Positions 48,680 through 60,279 are shown, counted from the first letter of the stretch. The stretch is DNA of 64,000 nucleotides from Castor canadensis (GCF_047511655.1 NC_133400.1:3199001-3263000), one strand, 5' to 3'. Program-made: numbers and translations. Notes: generated by a model from the letters alone, not told the origin.

Positions 48680-49096
48680 TGTCCAGTGGTGCCAAGGATT
48701 GAACCCAGCTTGCACATATCAGGCAAGCGCTGTGCCGCTGAGCTACATCCCCTGCCTGTGGTTCTTTGAGACAGGGTCTTGTTATAGGTAGCCTTGAACT
48801 GGAGATTCTCCTCCTCCTGCCTCCCAAGCGCTGGGATTATAGATATACACCACAATGCCTGGTTGTCTGGAGGGTTTTTTGTGTGTGTGTGAGACTGGGA
48901 TTTGAACTCAGAGCTTCATGATTGCAAAGTAGGTGCTCTACCACTTAACCCATACCTCCAGTCCATTCTGCTCTGGTTATTTTGGAGATGGGGGTCTCTC
49001 AAACTATTTATCAGGGCTGGCCTCAAACCACAATCCTCCCAATTTCAGCCTCCCAAGTAGCTAGGATCACAGGCATGAGTCACCAGTGCCTGGCTG
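48680..49096 (-). mobile_element. Two dimeric SINEs in tandem
   Basis: 48680-48862: ID (GATTGAACCCAGCTTGCACA) plus B1 (GAGACAGGGTCTTGTTATAG, GCGCTGGGATTATAG). 48876-49096: ID (GATTTGAACTCAGAGCTTC) plus 7SL-like (GATGGGGGTCTCTC, GTAGCTAGGATCACAGGC). Confidence 0.88.
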
Positions 49097-50156
49097 TTCA
49101 GAGTCTTTACTGGTGCTTAAAGCACACAGGTGTGGCTGACCGTGTACATGGCTGACCTGAGCCTCCAACCCCTCAGAGGTCAGGCTGACCCCTGGTGGCC
49201 TGAGGCCCCCACACAGATCATATCCTCAGGGTAGCCTGTCCAATGTGGCCCAAAGCCCAGGTAAACTGACACTGCATCAGGCAGAACACTCCAAGGGCTT
49301 GGAAGTGACCACCCAGGAGCCAAGGCAGAGGCCAGACCTCCCTTTGGGCATGTTTAGTCCTTCACTGCTGAGGAAGCAGACAGGGAAGGGAAAGGAAGGA
49401 CCCACGGAGGGTGCACCTACACTTGGACGCACTGCGGCCTCTGGAGAGCCATGTGAGCCTCTTAGCATTCCCTGCCCCTGAGGGGTGAAGGTGTGGGGTC
49501 TGCACCCTTCCCCTCCCCCCATCTGTCTCCTAAGGGCAGTGGGAACCACATAGCCCCTCAGCCTGCCCACCCATGGACAGCAGAGGACAGAGGACATGTG
49601 GCCACAAGGGAAGCTGCAGCCCTGGGATGTGGAGGGTCCCACAATCAGTGGCTCCCTGGATGCATGTCCTGCACATCACAGTAGGGCCCAGCCTCAGCCC
49701 TGAAAGTGAAGCAGCTGGTTCTGTATCCAGCCCACATGCACCTTGGCACATAGCGGCAGCCCATGGACTAGGTCGTCAATCCCCTGGCCACCCACCCACC
49801 TTCTCCCTCGGCCCATCCTCTGAGCCTCAGGAACTGCTCCCTTTGACCCTGCACCAGCCTGGATGTCATCTGGGCTGCTCGGCCTCTGCGCAGAACTCCT
49901 GATTTTCTCACCTTTGCACTGAGATGTTACCTGTGTCAGAAAGCATAGCATGTGCAGTTCCATTAGGTGCGTGTGCATCCACCGTGGACACCTCACTCCC
50001 TGTGGATGGAGAGGAGTGGCTCTCCCACTGCCACCAGACCCCAGCGAGGCCCAAGGGGAGTCCCTGCTCCCATTTCACACTCCACACGGACCACACAGCA
50101 GGGCCTGCCTTATCTAGGGCACTGGCCCCACAGTTCTTGCTATGACACTGTTCCTT

Positions 50157-50475
50157 AGGCTGGGTGATTAAGAAGCAAGAGAAATTTATTGCTCACAGCT
50201 CTGAAGGCTGGAAGTCCAAGATCATGGCACCAGATGATTTCCATGTCTGGTGAGAACCACTTTCTTAAAGATGGCGTCTTTGAGCTGTGTCCTCCCATGG
50301 TGGAAGGGGTGAACAGCTCCCTTCAGCCTCTTTTATAAGGACACCGGCCCCATTCCTGAGGACATTGCTTCTGGCTCAGTCACCTCTCAAAGTCCCCACC
50401 TCTGCATCCTATCACATTGGATGTTAAGTTCCAACATGTAGGTTTCAGAAGGGTACCAATATTTAGACTGTAGCA
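50157..50475 (+). mobile_element. MLT1-type LTR fossil (ERVL-MaLR)
   Basis: AAATTTATTGCTCACAGCTC, GGCTGGAAGTCCAAGATCAT, GTCCTCCCATGGTGGAAGGG, TTTTATAAGGACACCGGCC and a terminal TAGACTGTAGCA follow the MLT1 order. Confidence 0.85.
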
Positions 50476-51574
50476 GTGACACAAGTGGCCTGAATTAAAA
50501 TGGGTTTTAACAAAATATTGGCAATACAGAAAGATACATACATTTCAAAACAACCCAGATCCCTGGGGAATTAACAGCTGGAACCAGCTCTCTATAGGAG
50601 ATTTTAGGTCCCAGGCCTAAACTCCTGGTTTCTATAGGTCAGGTCCAGCCACTCATCCTAACGTATCAAATAGACAAGTAATGGTGAAGGGCAGAGGAAA
50701 AGGTTTATTACACAGACCAGGCGCTCTGCAGGAAGAGGAAGGTAGCATTTGAACCCATCTTGTGCAAACACTCAGGGTTAAATACAAGGACTTGGGGACA
50801 GAATCGTGAAACAGTCCCAGTCACAGGTGTGTTCCCATGTCATAGCTGATCACAGGGGCTGTCTCAGGATTGGTCAGGGGGCTCCTTGCCACAATAAGAG
50901 GTTTTGCTGCCTGGCAGGTGGTCTTTCACTCCTGTTTGGTCCTTCCTGGATTACAAAATGTCTGCACTGTGACTGCTGGAGAATGGCACAGAGCAGAGGA
51001 TGCAGATGAACGATGGATGCTGGGATGCCTACCTGTTACCCTGCTTGCAGTTAATTGGGGGGCCCAGGCCCCCCAGTTAATTAAATTAATCTAATTAAAT
51101 TGTGTTTTTCAGCAAAAGCAGTTGAAGTACCTGTGATAGCCCCATCCCCTGTTCACGTCTGGCCTCAGGTCAAGGAAAAAGATGAAGCTGCCATCTTGCT
51201 GTCCCCTCCCCATCTTCCTCCTCTGCTCACTCTACTGGGCTCACTCTGCTCCAGCTTCCAAACCATCTCACAGCTTTCTTCACATTGGACCATCAGTGCC
51301 TTTGGGTTCCATTGAGTTTTGCTCCTGTCACCCCTTGCCTCTGTCTGCTTCGTGTGACTCTGCCTGCCCCAGTCTGGCCCCTGGTCTGATGGTAGAAAGG
51401 TGGGCTTCTCCTCTGCCCCTGTCCTTCATTCTGCTGCCAGCTCATGCTCCAATCCACCTCCACCCTGCTTAGCAACCTCCACAAGCTACCCCCACCCCAA
51501 ATAGAGGCCAGGCTCTCAGCCTCACCCACCCTTCATCCAACCACACCCAACTCTTCCTTTTCCTTGCACACATA
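50476..51574. other. Intergenic unique DNA with GC/AT hairpin
   Basis: No gene. GGGGGGCC (51057-51064) and GGCCCCCC (51067-51074) form a perfect 8-bp hairpin with a 2-base spacer, flanked on both sides by TTAATT and followed by TTAATTAAATTAATC. Confidence 0.5.
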
Positions 51575-52080
51575 CCTCTTGTTCTGCTTATCATTGCTGT
51601 GTAACAGATAACCTCAAACTTTAGTGGACTGAAACAACAGTCATCTATTTGACTTCCAGTTCCACAATTTGGACAGGACCTGAAGGGACAGGTCATCTCT
51701 GTTTGATGAGACTCTAGCTGGTATGGGTTTTTTTTTGTTTGTTTCTGTTTATTGGCGGTACCGGGGTTTGAACTCATGGCTTCACATTTGCTAGTCAGGC
51801 ACTCTTACCCTTTGAGCCACTCCACCAGCCCTCATGAGACTCTAGCTGGGACCTGTGATCTGGGGCTGGAAGATGGACTTGGAAGATGGCACCCCCACAT
51901 GACACATTTACCCACCTCATGGCTGGTGAGTCGGTCCTGGACTCTCGGTGTCTCTCCACAAGATCTCCAAGGGCAGCTGGACTGCTTCACAATATGGCAG
52001 CTGGGCTCCAAGCACGGGCAGTTCCAGAAAACCATGTGGGACCTGTATCGCCTGGAACCAACTAGTCTCTGAAGTCACAT
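51575..52080 (+). mobile_element. MaLR-like LTR fossil split by a SINE
   Basis: Left part (ATTGCTGTGTAACAGATAAC, GTGGACTGAAACAACAGTC) and right part (CAAGCACGGGCAGTTCC, GAAGTCACATGGTGTCATGG) are consistent with a diverged MaLR LTR. The SINE at 51722-51833 is inserted within it. Family assignment is uncertain. Confidence 0.55.
51722..51833 (-). mobile_element. Young ID-type SINE with perfect 16-bp target-site duplication
   Basis: T9 tail, GGTACCGGGGTTTGAACTCA and GAGCCACTCCACCAGCCC. ATGAGACTCTAGCTGG is repeated perfectly at 51706-51721 and 51834-51849. Confidence 0.96.
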
Positions 52081-52184
52081 GGTGTCATGGCCTTCCTAGA
52101 TTAGAGAGTAGGAACACTGACAGCACCTCTTGAAGGAACAATGTCCAAGGCACATTATAAGAAGAGGGTGGGGATATGTGTGGC

Positions 52185-52560
52185 CATGCTGTAGCTCGAT
52201 GTGTTCCCCAGAGTTCACTGTTAGGAACTCAATCCCCAAATTCATATGCTGCTGATGGTATCTGGCGGGGAGGCCTCTGGGAAGTGGTTAGGATAAGATG
52301 AGGTTTTGAGGATGAGGCCTCTATGATTTCATTAGTGGCTTTATAAGAAGAGGAAGAGGGACCAGAGCTGGCACACTCACTGTGTCACCATGCTACACTC
52401 TCTGCCATGCTATGACGAAGCAGGAAGGCCTCACCACTGCCAGCACTGTGCTCTTGACTTCCAGCCTCCGGAACCGTGAGCCAAAAAAGCCTCTATTCTT
52501 TGTGAATTACTGGATCTGGGTGTCCAGTTATAGCCACAGAAAATGGATCACGACATCCTG
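52185..52560 (-). mobile_element. MLT1-type LTR fossil, opposite orientation
   Basis: Reads as the reverse complement of the element at 50157: CCCCAAATTCATATGCTGCT, GGGGAGGCCTCTGGGAAGTG, GGCTTTATAAGAAGAGGAAG, CCAGCCTCCGGAACCGTGAG. Confidence 0.82.
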
Positions 52561-52588
52561 CTGTGTACCAGGTACTGTTTTAAGGACT

Positions 52589-52934
52589 ATATACATTTTT
52601 TTTAATGGTCATAGAGGATCGAACTCAGGGCCTTGCACTTGCTAGGCAGGTGCTCTACCACTCGAGCCACCCTTTTTGCATTGGTTATTTTTGAGATAGG
52701 GTTTCTCTTTACGCCTGGACCAGCCTAGGTCACAACCCTCCTATTTGTGCTTCCCTATGTAGCTTGGATGACAGGAGTGCACAATGGTGCCCAGCCATTG
52801 GTTGGTTGAGATGGAGGTTTCATGAATTCCGTCCCTCCCCACTCCTCCCCCGCCCCAGGCTGACCTCAAACCTCGGTCCTCCTGATCTCTACTCAAGTAG
52901 CTGGAATTATAGGCTTGAGCCAACATACCTGACA
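52589..52934 (-). mobile_element. Trimeric SINE
   Basis: ID unit (GCACTTGCTAGGCAGGTGCT), first 7SL-like unit (GAGATAGGGTTTCTC, CTATTTGTGCTTCCCTATGT), second unit (GGTTGAGATGGAGGTTTCAT ... TAGGCTTGAGCC) with a C-rich insertion at 52830-52858. Confidence 0.9.
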
Positions 52935-53005
52935 ACTTTGAACACATTTTAACTCATATGATACTCATGGAAATCATATCATACCATGTATATAGTCAGT
53001 TTCCT

Positions 53006-53152
53006 CTTTTTTTTTTTTTTGTTGATACTGTTACTGAGCTACACACCCCCCTTTTTTTAAGTTTATTTTTGAGATAGGGTCCCCATAATTTTGCCTGAGT
53101 GTGCCCCCAGAGTAGCTTGGATTACAGGTATCAATCACCATACCCAGCTTCC
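53006..53152 (-). mobile_element. SINE remnant
   Basis: T14 run, an ID scrap (TACTGAGCTACACACCCCCC) and a partial 7SL-like unit (TTTTTGAGATAGGGTCCCC, GCTTGGATTACAGGTATC). Confidence 0.75.
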
Positions 53153-54149
53153 TTTCTTGCTGTGATATTGCTATGTCAGTAAAAGTCTCACGCAAAGTTA
53201 GTGGCTTAGAACAGTGGATGCTGACTCCATCCCTGGCGTGTGGCTGTGCTGGGGGGCAGTGAGGCATTGGGCTTTATCAGGCTGCAGCTGGGATCCAGTT
53301 TATATCCTGTGTCCCAGACACCCAGAGTATGTTTTACTGGGGGCAGCAGACACACAGAGCAGAAGCCAAGCTGGTCAGGTTGTCAGAAGCCTCTGCTGGT
53401 GGCATGTCCATGTCCTACTGACCAAGTCCCAAGGTCATCCTGTCATAAATCAGAAGCTCCGTGCAAACCCAGGGCTCTGCTCTAACCATCCATGCAAATC
53501 TGCCCTTCATGCTCTTTGGGCACTGTCTCCCTTGCTGGCTCCCATGTGCGTGGAAGGCAAACCATGTCCCCCTGCTCCCTCGTCAATCCAGGGTGTGCTG
53601 GGGCTCAGGGCTGGCCCTGAGGACCCAGGCTGAGGGGCCCCTCCTTTCCCTGGGCACTGCCTGGATGCCTCCAGCAACCTGCAGTGGCTAATCACCTCTT
53701 CATCCAGGCTCTTGGCAACGACTGTGAGCAGGCTTGCCAGGGTTGTACTGGCCAGGACGCTGGACGTGGCTTTTCTTAGGTGCTGGGCCTGAGCTCCCTG
53801 ACCTCCTGGAGGCAGATCCTGGACCCAAGGCATCCACGCCAATCCCTGGGCAGCACCTCTGGAGAATTCAGTATTTAGGAGGACATTTGCCCTCATGACT
53901 CCTGCTAAGAGAGGGCAGAGACCTTTCCAGTGACAGGCGCCTCCAACATGCAGCAAACTGTGGCTCCCCCACTGCATTTCCTGTCCCGATTCTCTGCCTT
54001 CAGAGGGGCCTGGTGGAGGAGGGCTGCTCTGTGCTAACTCCCACTCAGAGGGCATAGAGAGTCAGGCAGGGTGCCCACTGCGGCCCTGGCACACCTCTTA
54101 TGAGCTGTGAGATTGAACTGGGGAGGTACCAGTTTTATTTTGTATGTTC
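53153..54149. other. Intergenic unique DNA
   Basis: No gene or confident repeat. ORFs at 53507-54055 (minus) and 53214-53633 (plus) have no recognised domain. Confidence 0.45.
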
Positions 54150-54520
54150 AGCCAGACACCCTTGTGCTGTGTGACCTTGCAAAGCCAATCAACCTCTCAA
54201 ACCTCTTGGAGCCTTTTTTTTTTTTCAGTACTGAGTTTTGAAGTCAGGGCTTTATGCCTGCTCTACCACTTGAGCCATGCCTCCATGCCCCCCCTCCCCC
54301 ACCTTTTTTCTTTTGGTGGGACTGGAATTCAAACTCAGGGTTTTGCACTCGCAAAGCAGGCGCTCTACCACTTGAACCACCCCTCCAGTCTGTGTTGCTC
54401 TGGTTATTTTGGAGACAGGGTTTCTCAGAGCCTCTTTTCCGTGTCTAGCATGGGGACAATGACAGTGCCTAGCTTGGGCGGAGGATGTAAGGAGTAAGTA
54501 AAATGACCCACAGAGTTAAC
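54150..54520. mobile_element. MIR split by a SINE insertion
   Basis: MIR text (GTGTGACCTTGCAAAGCCAA, CAACCTCTCAAACCTC) stops at 54210 and resumes at 54428 (GGGGACAATGACAGTGCCTA). Between them are minus-strand ID units and part of a 7SL-like unit. GAGCCTTTT / GAGCCTCTTTT at the junctions is a probable decayed target-site duplication. Confidence 0.7.
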
Positions 54521-54724
54521 TGTCAACAGATGGAAGTCCTTGTGAGCAGGCGCGTCACCAGCCTTTCTGGGACTTGGTTTGTTTGTCGGGGGATGGGACA
54601 ATGCCTCAGGGGTCTGAGGACTGTGTGACATGGAGGGTGTGAATGTGGTGTAGACTATAAGAGTGAGGACTCTGGTGGGTCAAACCTGGTGGGAGTGTGA
54701 TGTCCAGCTCCTGCTGTGCAAGCA

Positions 54725-55432
54725 CTTTTTTTTTTTTTCCGGTGCTGGGGATAGAACCTGGGCCTTGTGCACGCTAGGCAAGCACTCTGTCACTGAGTCA
54801 CACCCCCTCAGTGGGGTGGCAGCTCTGGGGAAGTCCTCACTCCTCACTCCTCACTCCCTGGGCCTGCCATGAAACATTGTTTGTTTTCTTGCTTGCTGGG
54901 GATGGAATGGAGGGCCTGGTCCATGCTAGGTAAGTGCTCCACCACTGAGTCACACCTCCATCCCTGATTGTGCCCCCCCTAGCACTGTGGTTTGAACTCA
55001 GGGCTTCCCACTTGCTAGGTAGGTGCTCTGCCACTTGAACCACATCTCTGGCCCTTTTGGTCTGTTTTTCAGGTAAGGTCTCATGTTTTTCCACGGGTGG
55101 GCTTCAGACCAAGATCCTCCTATGTATTATGGCCTCCTGCATAGCTGGGATCACAGGCTTACACAACCACGCCCAGCTTATTGACTGAGATGGGATTTTG
55201 CTAACTTTTTGCCCAGACTGGCCTCAAACCTCAACATTCCCAATCCCCACCTCCTGAATAGTTGTGATTTACAAGTGTGAGCCACTGAGCCTGACTTTGT
55301 TTTTTTATTTATTTATTTTTTTTGAGACAGGGGTTCCCTATGCAGCCCAGGCTAACCTTGAATGCAAGACTCTTCTGCCTCAGCCTCCTGAGTCCTGGGA
55401 TTAAATGCATGAACTACCACACCTGGCTTCTG
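54725..55432 (-). mobile_element. Cluster of SINEs: two ID units, one trimer, one B1
   Basis: 54725-54812 ID (GTGCTGGGGATAGAACCTGG); 54890-54965 ID (GCTGGGGATGGAATGGAGGG); 54975-55297 trimer (ID CACTTGCTAGGTAGGTGCTC, then 7SL-like units ending GTGAGCCACTGAGCCTGAC); 55300-55432 B1 (GAGACAGGGGTTCCCTATGC, GAGTCCTGGGATTAAATGC). All are minus strand. Confidence 0.88.
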
Positions 55433-55940
55433 ATTGTGTATATCTAACTAGATCCCTGGGTGTGGGGGGGGTCATGCTGGTGGCCACAGACTGCACCCTG
55501 AGTAGCAGGTGTCAGAGCAGCCCAAGGTTCTCAGGGGAACTGAGTCCCAGATGCTGTCAGTAGGAACCCACTCACTAACCAGAGCAACAAACTGGCTCCT
55601 TCCCAGTTCCCAGTCTCAATGTCTGTCCTCTCCGTCTGGTGCATCCTGGGACTGCCTTCCAAATAAACCCCTTCCACTTGGGTCCTTCCTTGGGGCCACT
55701 TCCCAATCCAGGACAACATCCCTGCGTCCCTTGAGCAGTCACTGCCTCAGTCTTCAAAGGGTGTAACACCCAGGATGAGGGGAAGATTGAGTGAATGAGC
55801 ACACAGGAATCCGGAGCAATGCCTGACCTGAGGATTTAAAAATCCTTTAAAATGTTAGGACATTGTTTGCTCAGCTGTGTTTGAGAAGACCACAAGGCAA
55901 GCAGCTTTGCAGGGTCCTTTGTTGAAGTATTTGTTGATAG
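55433..55940. other. Intergenic unique DNA
   Basis: No gene. A short hairpin AGGATTT-AA-AAATCCT is present at 55831-55846. Confidence 0.45.
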
Positions 55941-56055
55941 ATTTTTTTGAGACAGGGTCTAGCTGTGTAGCTCAGGCTAGCCTTGAACTCTCCACTCATC
56001 TCCCTTGGCCTCCTGAGTGCTGAGATTTCAGAGGTGCATAGTCATGCTCGGCTCC
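55941..56055 (-). mobile_element. B1-like SINE
   Basis: TTTTTTTGAGACAGGGTCTA, GTGTAGCTCAGGCTAGCC, GAGTGCTGAGATTTCAGAGG; antisense monomer. Confidence 0.85.
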
Positions 56056-56229
56056 TTTTTGTTGGCTTCTAGGTGAACCTGAGGCCTTATTCATTAAAGA
56101 TCCAGGATGCTATAGGTAGGTGGGTGCCTCTTGGGGGCTGGTCCAGAATGAGGGTTTATTAGGAACCCAAAACGCCACTCCCTGGTTCTTATTTTCTGAG
56201 TCTTCTTTGAACACATCCTGGGGGGGGTT

Positions 56230-56690
56230 GGTTACTTGTGTCTGTGGTTTATCTCTCACTTATTTTTAATGGCAAAGTCAAGAGCGGTGATTAAAACCAA
56301 GAATAAAAAAAATCGTTGTGATTTTTGGCTCCCACCAAAGTGTGTTGGAGGTGGGCAGAGGCCACAGAAAATGGCGAGTAAAGGAAAAAAAGAGATGTGA
56401 ACAACGCTGCTGCTGACAAGGCCCGTTACCCTCACCCTGGTGTGTCGGGGGACAGCTCCCAGGTTCCCAGAGACGAGGGAACATTCTGGTCTTGTCTCTT
56501 CGGATTCATCCTGTATCCCTCCAGGAAGGGAAGCTGGGCGGGGGAAAGTGCGAAAACAGATGGAAATGTAATTTTTTAATGACAGCAGCAGATGGCAAAA
56601 AGACACAAGAGTGTATTCACACCATGTCGGAGCCATGTGAAAACGCCCGGCCCAGCCGTAAGTGCGCCGTGGGGCTGTCAGGATGGCTCC
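56230..56690. promoter_or_regulatory. Repeat-free block, candidate distal regulatory element
   Basis: 460 bp without interspersed-repeat signatures between two B1 elements. It includes AT-rich motifs (TTATTTTTAATGGCAAAG, GTGATTAAAACC), two CAGATGG E-boxes (56558-56564, 56590-56596) and a downstream GC-rich end with CpGs. Regulatory role is inference; conservation was not tested. Confidence 0.35.
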
Positions 56691-56975
56691 CGCGCCAAAC
56701 CCAGGAGGCGGGCCAGCTGCAGCAGGAGCACAGGCCACAGGGAGGGAGGGACGTGCTGCCAGGCTGTGCAGAGCCACAGGTGGGTGGGAAATACCTGGGA
56801 CCACCTGGTGGGATCTGGAGCTCTCCTGTGCCCAACTCTTTCCATGGGCTCTGCATTCAGACAGACCCCAAGCTCACGGCTCCCTAGGTCAGGCTAGGTC
56901 ACGCTTACCAGGTGTCTCCTGTGGCTGCACTGTGTCACCCCTACTCCATCCACCCACAGTTCTCTTCTAAAACTT

Positions 56976-57112
56976 GGATGGATACCAGGGGTGGTGGGGC
57001 ACACCCGTCATCCCAGAATCAGGAGGCAGAGGCAGGAGAACTGGGAATTCAGGCCAGCCTGGGTTACATAGTGAGAGCCTGTCTCAAACAAATAAACAAG
57101 TGAATAAACAAA
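56976..57112 (+). mobile_element. B1-like SINE
   Basis: CAGGGGTGGTGGGGCACACC, GAGGCAGAGGCAGGAGAACT, GGCCAGCCTGGGTTACATAG and an AAATAAAC-rich tail. Confidence 0.92.
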
Positions 57113-57114
57113 AA

Positions 57115-57255
57115 ACTCCAGATCAAAGTGTTACTCCTCCACACAAATGCCTCCAATGGTTCTTTTGCCTTCAGTGTCAAGTGCAAGTTCTTGAAAGTAG
57201 CTGAAAAGGGCAGGATGAGGCCCTGCCTGGCTTTCTTGTTTTATTTCTCACCACA
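57115..57255 (+). mobile_element. L2-like LINE fragment
   Basis: AATGCCTCCAATGGTTCTTT, TGCCTTCAGTGTCAAGTGCA and GATGAGGCCCTGCCTGGC follow the L2 3' end. Confidence 0.65.
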
Positions 57256-58134
57256 GTCAGCAACGAGAATGATTCTCCCAGGCCTGCTGAGAAAGAGATG
57301 CCACCGTTGTTCAGGGAGCTGTATGGAGACAGCTGTCAGACACCACTGGAAGCCTCCCTGCATCGATTCCTTCAAGCTAATTAGGGAATGGGTAAAGGAA
57401 AGCCAGAAGCACCTGGCTGGGGACACCAGCTGGTTAGCCTTGCAGGAGGTCACGGATGCACCCACAGCACAGATGGAGGTGCAGGTGTGAGCTCAGGTCC
57501 CTGAGCAGGGAGCCCTAAGGAGCTGCTGTCCTAAGGCTGAGGGGCAGGAGAGGGGGCCCAGCTGGGAAGTCCTCCTCTGACCACCATGGCCTGGCTGCAT
57601 GTGCCACCTGCTTGTGTCAGCTGAGGAAAGGTAGGAAGTGGGCTCAGGGTGGCACTCCATTCTGTGTTTCTTTCCTGCTGTGGGCAGCATTTCTAGCCCC
57701 TACTTAGCTAGAGACAGAACCAGCAGCTATACACTGCTACCCCTTATGTCCCCCCAGAGACTGCAGTAGGGGGCAGAGCAGTGGCCCTCCACCCTGAACT
57801 GGGAAGTCTGAAAATGCTGACCCTTGGGCCCGCAGAGGTTCTGAGCCCTTCCACCTGGGTGAGGCCAGGGGCAGGAGGTGATGTCCTAGGAGCGTTCCTG
57901 CCCCTTCCTCACTCATCACTGATGTTTTGTCTTCCTGGCCCACTGTTCTCCTCACTATAAGAACGGTAGGTTAATCCAGGGCTGAATTAACTCACTCTGC
58001 AGGTAAAGTCCAGGTGCCTCCCACATGCTCGACGCCAGGATGCCCTTGCTATACCCATGGACAGTCCTCAGTCCCTGTCTGCCAGCCTGTGTGTAGGTGG
58101 AAGTGGGCTCAGTTTCAGGAGGATACCTGGGAGC
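57256..58134. other. Intergenic unique DNA
   Basis: 57256-57440 looks repeat-free (AGCTAATTAGGGAATGGG). No gene is seen in the remainder. Confidence 0.4.
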
Positions 58135-58545
58135 TTTAAAAAATGAACTTTTAATTTTAGAATAGTTTCAGACTTATAGAAAAGTCTCAAACTGGTTCCT
58201 ATTTCCCCTGCTGCAAATCTTCGGTCATTTTGTTCCATTTCTGACAGTTTGGGAACCATTATTGACACCTCAGTCACTGAAGTGTGTCTGTGATTCAGGA
58301 CCTCAGTTTTACCTAATGTCCTTATTCAGTCCTGCCACATCATCCAGGACCCCATGTGACATTGAGTAATTCTGTCTCCTTAGGTCCTCTGTCTGTGACA
58401 GTTTCTCAGAGTTGCCTTGTTTTTGATGACCTTGACGGTCATGGGAGCACTATATGGGTGTTTTGTAGAACGTTCCTCAATTGGGATTTGCCTGACGTTT
58501 TTCTTGTGATTAGACTGGAGTTATCATTTTTTGTTTGTTTGTTTT
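58135..58545. mobile_element. Old L1 fragment
   Basis: AATAGTTTCAGACTTATAGA, GTCTCCTTAGGTCCTCTGTC, GTGACAGTTTCTCAGAGTTG and GATTAGACTGGAGTTATC match a known ancient L1 3' segment, also seen at 36420-37080. Confidence 0.72.
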
Positions 58546-58639
58546 AGGGAGTAGGACGCCAGAAGTAGAGTGCCCCTTTTACACATCTTATCAAAGAACT
58601 CACCATCAAGTGACCACCATTGCTTGTCAGCTTGTCACT

Positions 58640-58848
58640 TTCTTTTATGGTGGTACACGATCTGAACTCATGACTTCCCACTTACTTTACCACTTGATCT
58701 ACATCCCCAGCTTTTTTTTTTTTTCTTTTTTGAGACAGGATCTCACTATATGCCGCAGGCTGGCCTCAAACTGTTGATCCTCCTGCCTCAGTCTCCTGAG
58801 TGCTGAGATTATAGGCACATACCACCATGCCCAGTTTGTTCTTTGCTC
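58640..58848 (-). mobile_element. ID/B1 dimeric SINE
   Basis: ID part (GATCTGAACTCATGACTTCC), T-rich linker (58711-58732), then B1 (GAGACAGGATCTCACTATAT, GCTGAGATTATAGGCACAT). Confidence 0.85.
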
Positions 58849-59154
58849 CTTGAAGGACCCCTCTTTCCATATGTTGGAGAATGGTGTCAGAAACAAAGAC
58901 CTGGGGACGGGGTGGTCTCACCACTGTGGGTGGTGTTGCTGCTCTGCCCTCTAGTGGACAGAACAAGGAGGCATATGTGTGCAATACTAACCCTATGTAG
59001 AAGGGATTTATTTATACACATGTATAGGTATTTCAAAAATCACACACATTTCTAGGTCCATCAGTCAAAATTCTGGGATTATTTCAATTTCCAAAGAAAT
59101 TGAAACCTGTGTGTTAAAGAGATACCTGTACTCTCCTGTGGTTTTGTTACTGTG

Positions 59155-59232
59155 TTTGGCAGTACTGGGGTTTAAACTCAGGGCCTTGTTAGGAGGGGGC
59201 GGACCACTCGAGCCACACCTCCAGCCCTACGA
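59155..59232 (-). mobile_element. ID-type SINE (internally deleted)
   Basis: GGCAGTACTGGGGTTTAAAC then CTCAGGGCCTTG and ACTCGAGCCACACCTCCAGC; the central part is replaced by a G-rich stretch. Confidence 0.8.
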
Positions 59233-59790
59233 GCCATGCTCACTGCAGAACCACTCACAACTGCCAAGATATGGAAGCATCCATCAACGGATGAATGGAG
59301 TTTTTAAAATGTACACACACCTTGGAATATTATTCAGCCATTAAAAGGCAGGAAATTCTGTCATTTGAAACAACATATATGAACATGTTGCTAGGTGAAA
59401 CAGGCAAGGCACAGAAAGACACATACTGCATGATGTCACTTACATGTGGAATCTATTAGATGACAGGAGTAGAATGTGTATGGTGGGGACAGAGCTGGGG
59501 GTGACTGGGGCAGTGGGGTACAAATAATGGTGACAGGTGCTCAGGGTGGTGTCTGTAGTGAGCAATAATGTTTATTTCAAATTAGCTGCAAGAATAGAGG
59601 ATCCGAGGATGGAACCCAAGGCCTCCTGCACGTGCTCTGTCCTCAGTTCAGAGACTGGGTTTTAAATACTCTCTCCACAAAAGAAGTAAGTACTGTCGAG
59701 GTGATGGACACATCCATCAGTCCACAATGTACACACACCCACATGGTACTTATAAATATATACAATTATTATTTCTGAACTAAAATCACT
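59233..59790 (+). mobile_element. L1 3' end (ORF2 tail and 3' UTR), sense
   Basis: CACAACTGCCAAGATATGGA, CATCAACGGATGAATGGAG, GGAATATTATTCAGCCATTA, TGAACATGTTGCTAGGTGAA, GGCACAGAAAGACACATACT and ATATATACAATTATTATTTC follow the L1 order. ORF2 is broken and no protein can be made. Confidence 0.88.
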
Positions 59791-59945
59791 GTCAGCTGGG
59801 TGTGGATGTGGTGCTGCAAGTGTGTCTGAAATCCTAGCTACTCAGGAGGCTGAGGCAGGAGGATTGTTTGAACCTATGAGTTTGAGACCAGCCTGGGCAA
59901 CATAGCAAAACCCTGTCTCAAAATAAATAAATAACACACAAAACA
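59791..59945 (+). mobile_element. Alu/B1-like 7SL SINE
   Basis: AGCTGGGTGTGGATGTGGTG, CAGGAGGCTGAGGCAGGAGG, GAGACCAGCCTGGGCAACAT then an AAATAAATAA tail. It sits at the tail of the L1. Confidence 0.9.
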
Positions 59946-60279
59946 AAATCCATCAGTGGCTATATGAAGCCAGATGTATTCTCAGAGACATCCGCCACTC
60001 TAACCTATAGCTTTCTAGGGGAGGCGCTGTGAGATCAGGAAATACTGACAGAGGAGGCCTGGCCCACCAGTCTTAAGTGGCCCTCCCTGGCTCCATCCTT
60101 CTTAGTTAGCTTCTGGGAGAGGAGAGGGTGAGGATGGGCATTTGGAAACCTCTGGGAAGCACAGCCTGATCGGGATTGGGGCAAATCACTGCCCAGGGTT
60201 CTCAGGGAGAACCTCCAGGGAGCCCAGACTCTCCAGTCAGAAAGTAGCAGCCTGTGCTTAGAAAAGAATATACATATAC

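Larger units (their letters stand above)
47806..50156. other. Intergenic DNA with SINE cluster
   Basis: Holds a C10 run (47981-47990), SINEs at 48066-48252, 48680-48862 and 48876-49096, then unique sequence without genes (49097-50156). Confidence 0.6.
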
